From: Edaphocola aurantiacus
GTDB taxonomy: Bacteria > Bacteroidota > Bacteroidia > Chitinophagales > Chitinophagaceae
Length of the DNA stretch: 64,000 nt
NCBI RefSeq assembly: GCF_019797745.1
Contig: NZ_VOSI01000002.1
Span: 434,001 to 498,000 of the forward strand
Direction of reading: 5' to 3'
Shown here: positions 61,327 through 64,000 of the stretch, piece by piece
Layout of the letters: every line of letters begins with the position of its first letter
Position numbering within the stretch: position 1 is the stretch's first letter
Translations under genes and position numbers: made by a program
The notes under the pieces: generated by a model
What the model was told of the DNA's origin: nothing
Databases searched by the model: none
The model's input: the letters and a program-made list of their open reading frames with translations, nothing else

Positions 61327-61989
61327 ATGAAAGAAAATATAAAATACCTCACCAGGCTTACCGCTATGGTTACCGGTACCTGGCTTAAACTAAATCTCTT
61401 TTTCGGATCCATATCTGTCATCAGTGTTTTCCTCGGCCTGTTTTTTTTGCTTAAAGATATAGATTCAGGACACTCTGGTCATGCGGGTGCAGCACCGGCA
61501 CTTATTTTAATGTTCATCCAAAAACCGGTTGGTTCTATACTTTGGTTACTTATACTAGTATGTGTATACCTCGTTTTTCTTTTTTCTGGAAAGTACGTCA
61601 TTTCAAAACTTATAAACCGTATTGTGCATGATAAATCGGAAACTATTATTATTCCGATATTAGATAAAATCATTTCTGGAACGAAGGCCTTGCAGCCCGG
61701 AGCAGTAAGAAAAGGTATAGATGCTGCTGTAGTGAGGATACAGCTCTCCAAACAGCTTAAAAGTGAAGGCGGACATAAATGGATTAATCGCATTATCCAT
61801 TTTGCACTGAAACGTATTTCCCTGGATGATGTAGATTTTGCAGATCCGGAATTAAAACTGGACATGGTCATCAAAAATAAAATACTGCAGTTTCTGAAAG
61901 ACAGTAGTGATCCGGATAAAACACCATTATGGTGTATTCTTGGCTTCCAATGTCTGGCATTACTGTTTATATATTTCTTTCCGTATTAG
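61327..61989 (+). CDS. Membrane protein of unknown function
   Basis: 220 residues with two N-terminal TM helices (about 22-44 and 68-92) and a hydrophobic C-terminal end (LGFQCLALLFIYFFP). The cytoplasmic middle is basic and helical. HSGHSGHAGAAP links the first two helices and carries three His. No family was recognised. Its close spacing to the TPR gene (22 bases) suggests a two-gene unit; the hydrolase gene is convergent, two bases away. Confidence 0.65.
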   Translation: MKENIKYLTRLTAMVTGTWLKLNLFFGSISVISVFLGLFFLLKDIDSGHSGHAGAAPALILMFIQKPVGSILWLLILVCVYLVFLFSGKYVISKLINRIVHDKSETIIIPILDKIISGTKALQPGAVRKGIDAAVVRIQLSKQLKSEGGHKWINRIIHFALKRISLDDVDFADPELKLDMVIKNKILQFLKDSSDPDKTPLWCILGFQCLALLFIYFFPY

Positions 61990-61991
61990 CT

Positions 61992-62642
61992 TCAGCCGAT
62001 AATTTTTTTCAATAGCGTCGTTATCAGCTTTGGTTGTTGAAAAACCATACTGTGCCCGGCATCCTGAATGATATAATCCGGCGATTCTATATTACGTAGG
62101 GGTATAATCTTATCATTCGTACCGTGTATGTGGATAACCGTACCCCTGGTTTCTGTATTATCCCATTCCAGTATCGCATCCATAGCCCAGCGGGCAAATT
62201 TTGGATCAGTATCGCGCAGTACATCACGCAAAATCACTTTTTCTCTCTTGTTATACACACCAAAGAGGTTATAAAACACTTTATTGGGGCGGAGCAGTAA
62301 AAAATCGGGCAGGTAACGGTGCAATTTTAATTTTCCAAAGAAGCCAAAATAACCGGGCAATTCAGAAGCCCCTTTTGCAGAAGAAATGAGGATAATTTTT
62401 TCTGTAGAGATCAGCTTACCGATTTCCACAGCGATCATACCGCCCATAGATAATCCTATAAGTACAGGATCGGGAGTAGTAATCTGTTTTATAAGCCTTG
62501 CAGCATATGCAGCCAGACTTTCTTTATGAATCGGGGGTATCCACTGAATATAATGTACTGAATAAGCATCAAGGTCCAGATAGCGAAATACCCGCTCGTC
62601 GGAACCCAGGCCGCTGATGAGGTATATATGCTTCTTTTCCAT
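61992..62642 (-). CDS. Alpha/beta hydrolase family protein
   Basis: 216 residues, no signal peptide. The nucleophile elbow GLSMGG holds Ser65, the HGTNDKIIP segment supplies the likely catalytic Asp, and DAGHSMVF the His near residue 197. The N-terminal ISGLGSDERVFRYL carries the oxyanion turn. The family is broad; esterase or lipase-like activity on a small substrate is plausible. It starts 14 bases after the ABC ATPase stop, so it is the last gene of that transcription unit. Confidence 0.85.
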   Translation of the reverse strand: MEKKHIYLISGLGSDERVFRYLDLDAYSVHYIQWIPPIHKESLAAYAARLIKQITTPDPVLIGLSMGGMIAVEIGKLISTEKIILISSAKGASELPGYFGFFGKLKLHRYLPDFLLLRPNKVFYNLFGVYNKREKVILRDVLRDTDPKFARWAMDAILEWDNTETRGTVIHIHGTNDKIIPLRNIESPDYIIQDAGHSMVFQQPKLITTLLKKIIG

Positions 62643-62656
62643 ATACTATATATAAT

Positions 62657-64000
62657 TTAAAGTCGCGGAGCGGCCGCCAGTAATTTTTTGGTATAATCCA
62701 TCTGCGGATTGGTCATAACCTGATCTGCCAGTCCCTGTTCTATGATTTTACCTTTTTCCATAACCATTATACGGTCACTGATTGCTTTTACTACATGCAG
62801 ATCATGGGTTATAAACAGGTAGGTCAATTGATGGTGTTGCTGCAGTTCGCTGAGTAAGGACAATATCTGGGTCTGAATGTTGATATCCAGTGCAGCGACC
62901 GATTCGTCACAGATGACCAATTGCGGTTGTAATGCAAGTGCGCGGGCTATACATATACGCTGGCGCTGGCCTCCGGAAAATTCATGGGGATACTTATCAA
63001 AAGCAGTGGCTGGCAGCTGTACCTGGTCCAGTAATTCGAGTACACTATGTTTCACAGACTTATCCACAGGTATATGGTGAACTTTTATAGGTTCTGCAAT
63101 CGCGGCACCTACTGTAAGCCTCGGATTAAGGCTCGCATAAGGATCCTGGAAGATAATCTGTATATCTTTTCTCAGTTTTGACCATTCCTGCTGCGAAATA
63201 TGGGTAATATCTTTGCCTTTAAAGAAAATATGCCCGTCTGTAGCTTCCTGTAGTCCTAATATACACTTGCTTAAGGTGCTTTTTCCACAACCCGATTCAC
63301 CAACCAGCCCTAAAGTCTCTCCTTTGTTCAATATAAAACTAACATCATCAACTGCTTTGAATACGGATGTTGTTTTCCCAAGCCAGTTTTTTTCAGTCGG
63401 GTAATAGACTTTCAGATTAGTTACTTCAAGTATCGTTTCTGCAAGTGGTTTATCCACAATTTCCCTGCTGAATTCAGGCGTTTGCATCTGCTGTACTACT
63501 TTTCCTTTTTCAAGGATCAGGAAATCATCTGCTATAAGCTTAGCCAGCGCCAGATCGTGCGTAATAAACAGCATAGCCATACCGAACTCCTGCTGCAGCT
63601 GTTTCATCAGCTCTATAATCTCTTTCTGCACCGTTACATCCAGTGCGGTCGTAGGTTCATCAGCAATTAGGACCTCTGGATGATTACACATCGCCATTGC
63701 AATCATAACCCTTTGCTTCTGGCCTCCTGATAACTGATGTGGATAACGTCCGTATAAAACTGCCGGTTCCGGTAGTTTTACCTTGTGCAACCAGTTAATC
63801 GCCTGCTGTTTAGCTTCTGTTGTGGATATGTCCTGGTGTGCCAGTATACACTCCCTTAATTGGCTGCCTACAGTCTGTATAGGGTTGAGCGCACTCATTG
63901 GCTCCTGAAACACCATGCTGATCTTATTACCCCTTACTTTCTGCCATTCCTTTTCGCTGAGCTTATTCAGGATCACTTCATCTGCATCATCCAGCATGAT
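62657..64000 (-). CDS. Fused dipeptide/oligopeptide-type ABC transporter ATPase, 5' end cut by window edge
   Basis: At least 447 residues are visible on the minus strand; the coding frame is open through base 64000. Two ATPase cores are fused, as in YejF or DppD-DppF fusions. The first lacks its Walker A (beyond the edge) but has HQLSGGQKQRVMIA and LIADEPTTALD. The second has Walker A GESGCGKSTLSK, the Q-loop FQDPYASLNPRLTV, signature FSGGQRQRICIARA and Walker B LVICDESVAALD. It should power uptake of short peptides or nickel-type substrates with permeases that lie outside the window. Confidence 0.93.
   Translation of the reverse strand: MMLDDADEVILNKLSEKEWQKVRGNKISMVFQEPMSALNPIQTVGSQLRECILAHQDISTTEAKQQAINWLHKVKLPEPAVLYGRYPHQLSGGQKQRVMIAMAMCNHPEVLIADEPTTALDVTVQKEIIELMKQLQQEFGMAMLFITHDLALAKLIADDFLILEKGKVVQQMQTPEFSREIVDKPLAETILEVTNLKVYYPTEKNWLGKTTSVFKAVDDVSFILNKGETLGLVGESGCGKSTLSKCILGLQEATDGHIFFKGKDITHISQQEWSKLRKDIQIIFQDPYASLNPRLTVGAAIAEPIKVHHIPVDKSVKHSVLELLDQVQLPATAFDKYPHEFSGGQRQRICIARALALQPQLVICDESVAALDINIQTQILSLLSELQQHHQLTYLFITHDLHVVKAISDRIMVMEKGKIIEQGLADQVMTNPQMDYTKKLLAAAPRL

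Overview
The window reads as a chromosomal segment of a Bacteroidota bacterium, most likely from the Chitinophagales/Chitinophagaceae side of the phylum. The signs are: several secreted proteins ending in type IX secretion (T9SS) sorting domains of type A and type B; many lipoproteins with short signal peptides and an SxC/AxC lipobox; an outer-membrane beta-barrel family receptor; DUF3570/DUF4266 partners of ApbE; TAnnTTTG promoter boxes instead of E. coli-type -10 boxes; and almost no Shine-Dalgarno sequences. This placement is inference from gene content, not from a marker-gene search.

Layout. 1-9.1 kb: the GTPase der (cut by the left edge), two T9SS cargo proteins (a CxxCH anchor-V protein and a PNGase F-like glycoamidase), ung, recJ, mazG and two secreted proteins of unknown role. 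9.1-23 kb: arfB, an ornithine aminotransferase, a crotonase, infC, an RND/MMPL exporter, a small secreted orphan, exonuclease III overlapping comB, a T9SS esterase, a ferredoxin-NADP reductase-like flavoprotein and mreBCD. 23-36 kb: sucC, a LytTR two-component pair, a truncated DUF2779-type Fe-S nuclease, a DUF1287 lipoprotein, an M48 protease, purD, a T9SS type B cargo, dxs and lolA. 36-46 kb: an operon of four lipoproteins with a tandem duplication, a TonB-type barrel receptor, a PLP trans-sulfuration-type enzyme and a Wzi-like barrel. 46-52 kb: apbE/DUF4266/DUF3570, an Ada-type alkyltransferase, a 0.4-kb structured non-coding element, an SDR and alkB. 52-64 kb: DUF2238, a Crp/Fnr regulator followed by two pirins, a WG-repeat protein, rpsA, a TPR protein, and a fused dipeptide-type ABC ATPase cut by the right edge.

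Most genes are ordinary housekeeping or envelope genes in short transcription units, separated by unusually long, nearly perfect inverted-repeat terminators. Three things deserve attention. First, the ada-like gene and alkB, 2.4 kb apart, share a 29-bp upstream box (26 identities) at the same distance from a -7 box, which suggests a two-gene alkylation-damage regulon. Second, the gene-poor stretch at 49.8-50.4 kb holds a nested set of inverted repeats that looks like a structured RNA or a dispersed repeat element. Third, the 36.4-39.6 kb lipoprotein operon shows a tandem duplication whose junction swapped the signal peptide of one gene onto the next. No CRISPR array, rRNA, tRNA, insertion sequence or prophage was found.
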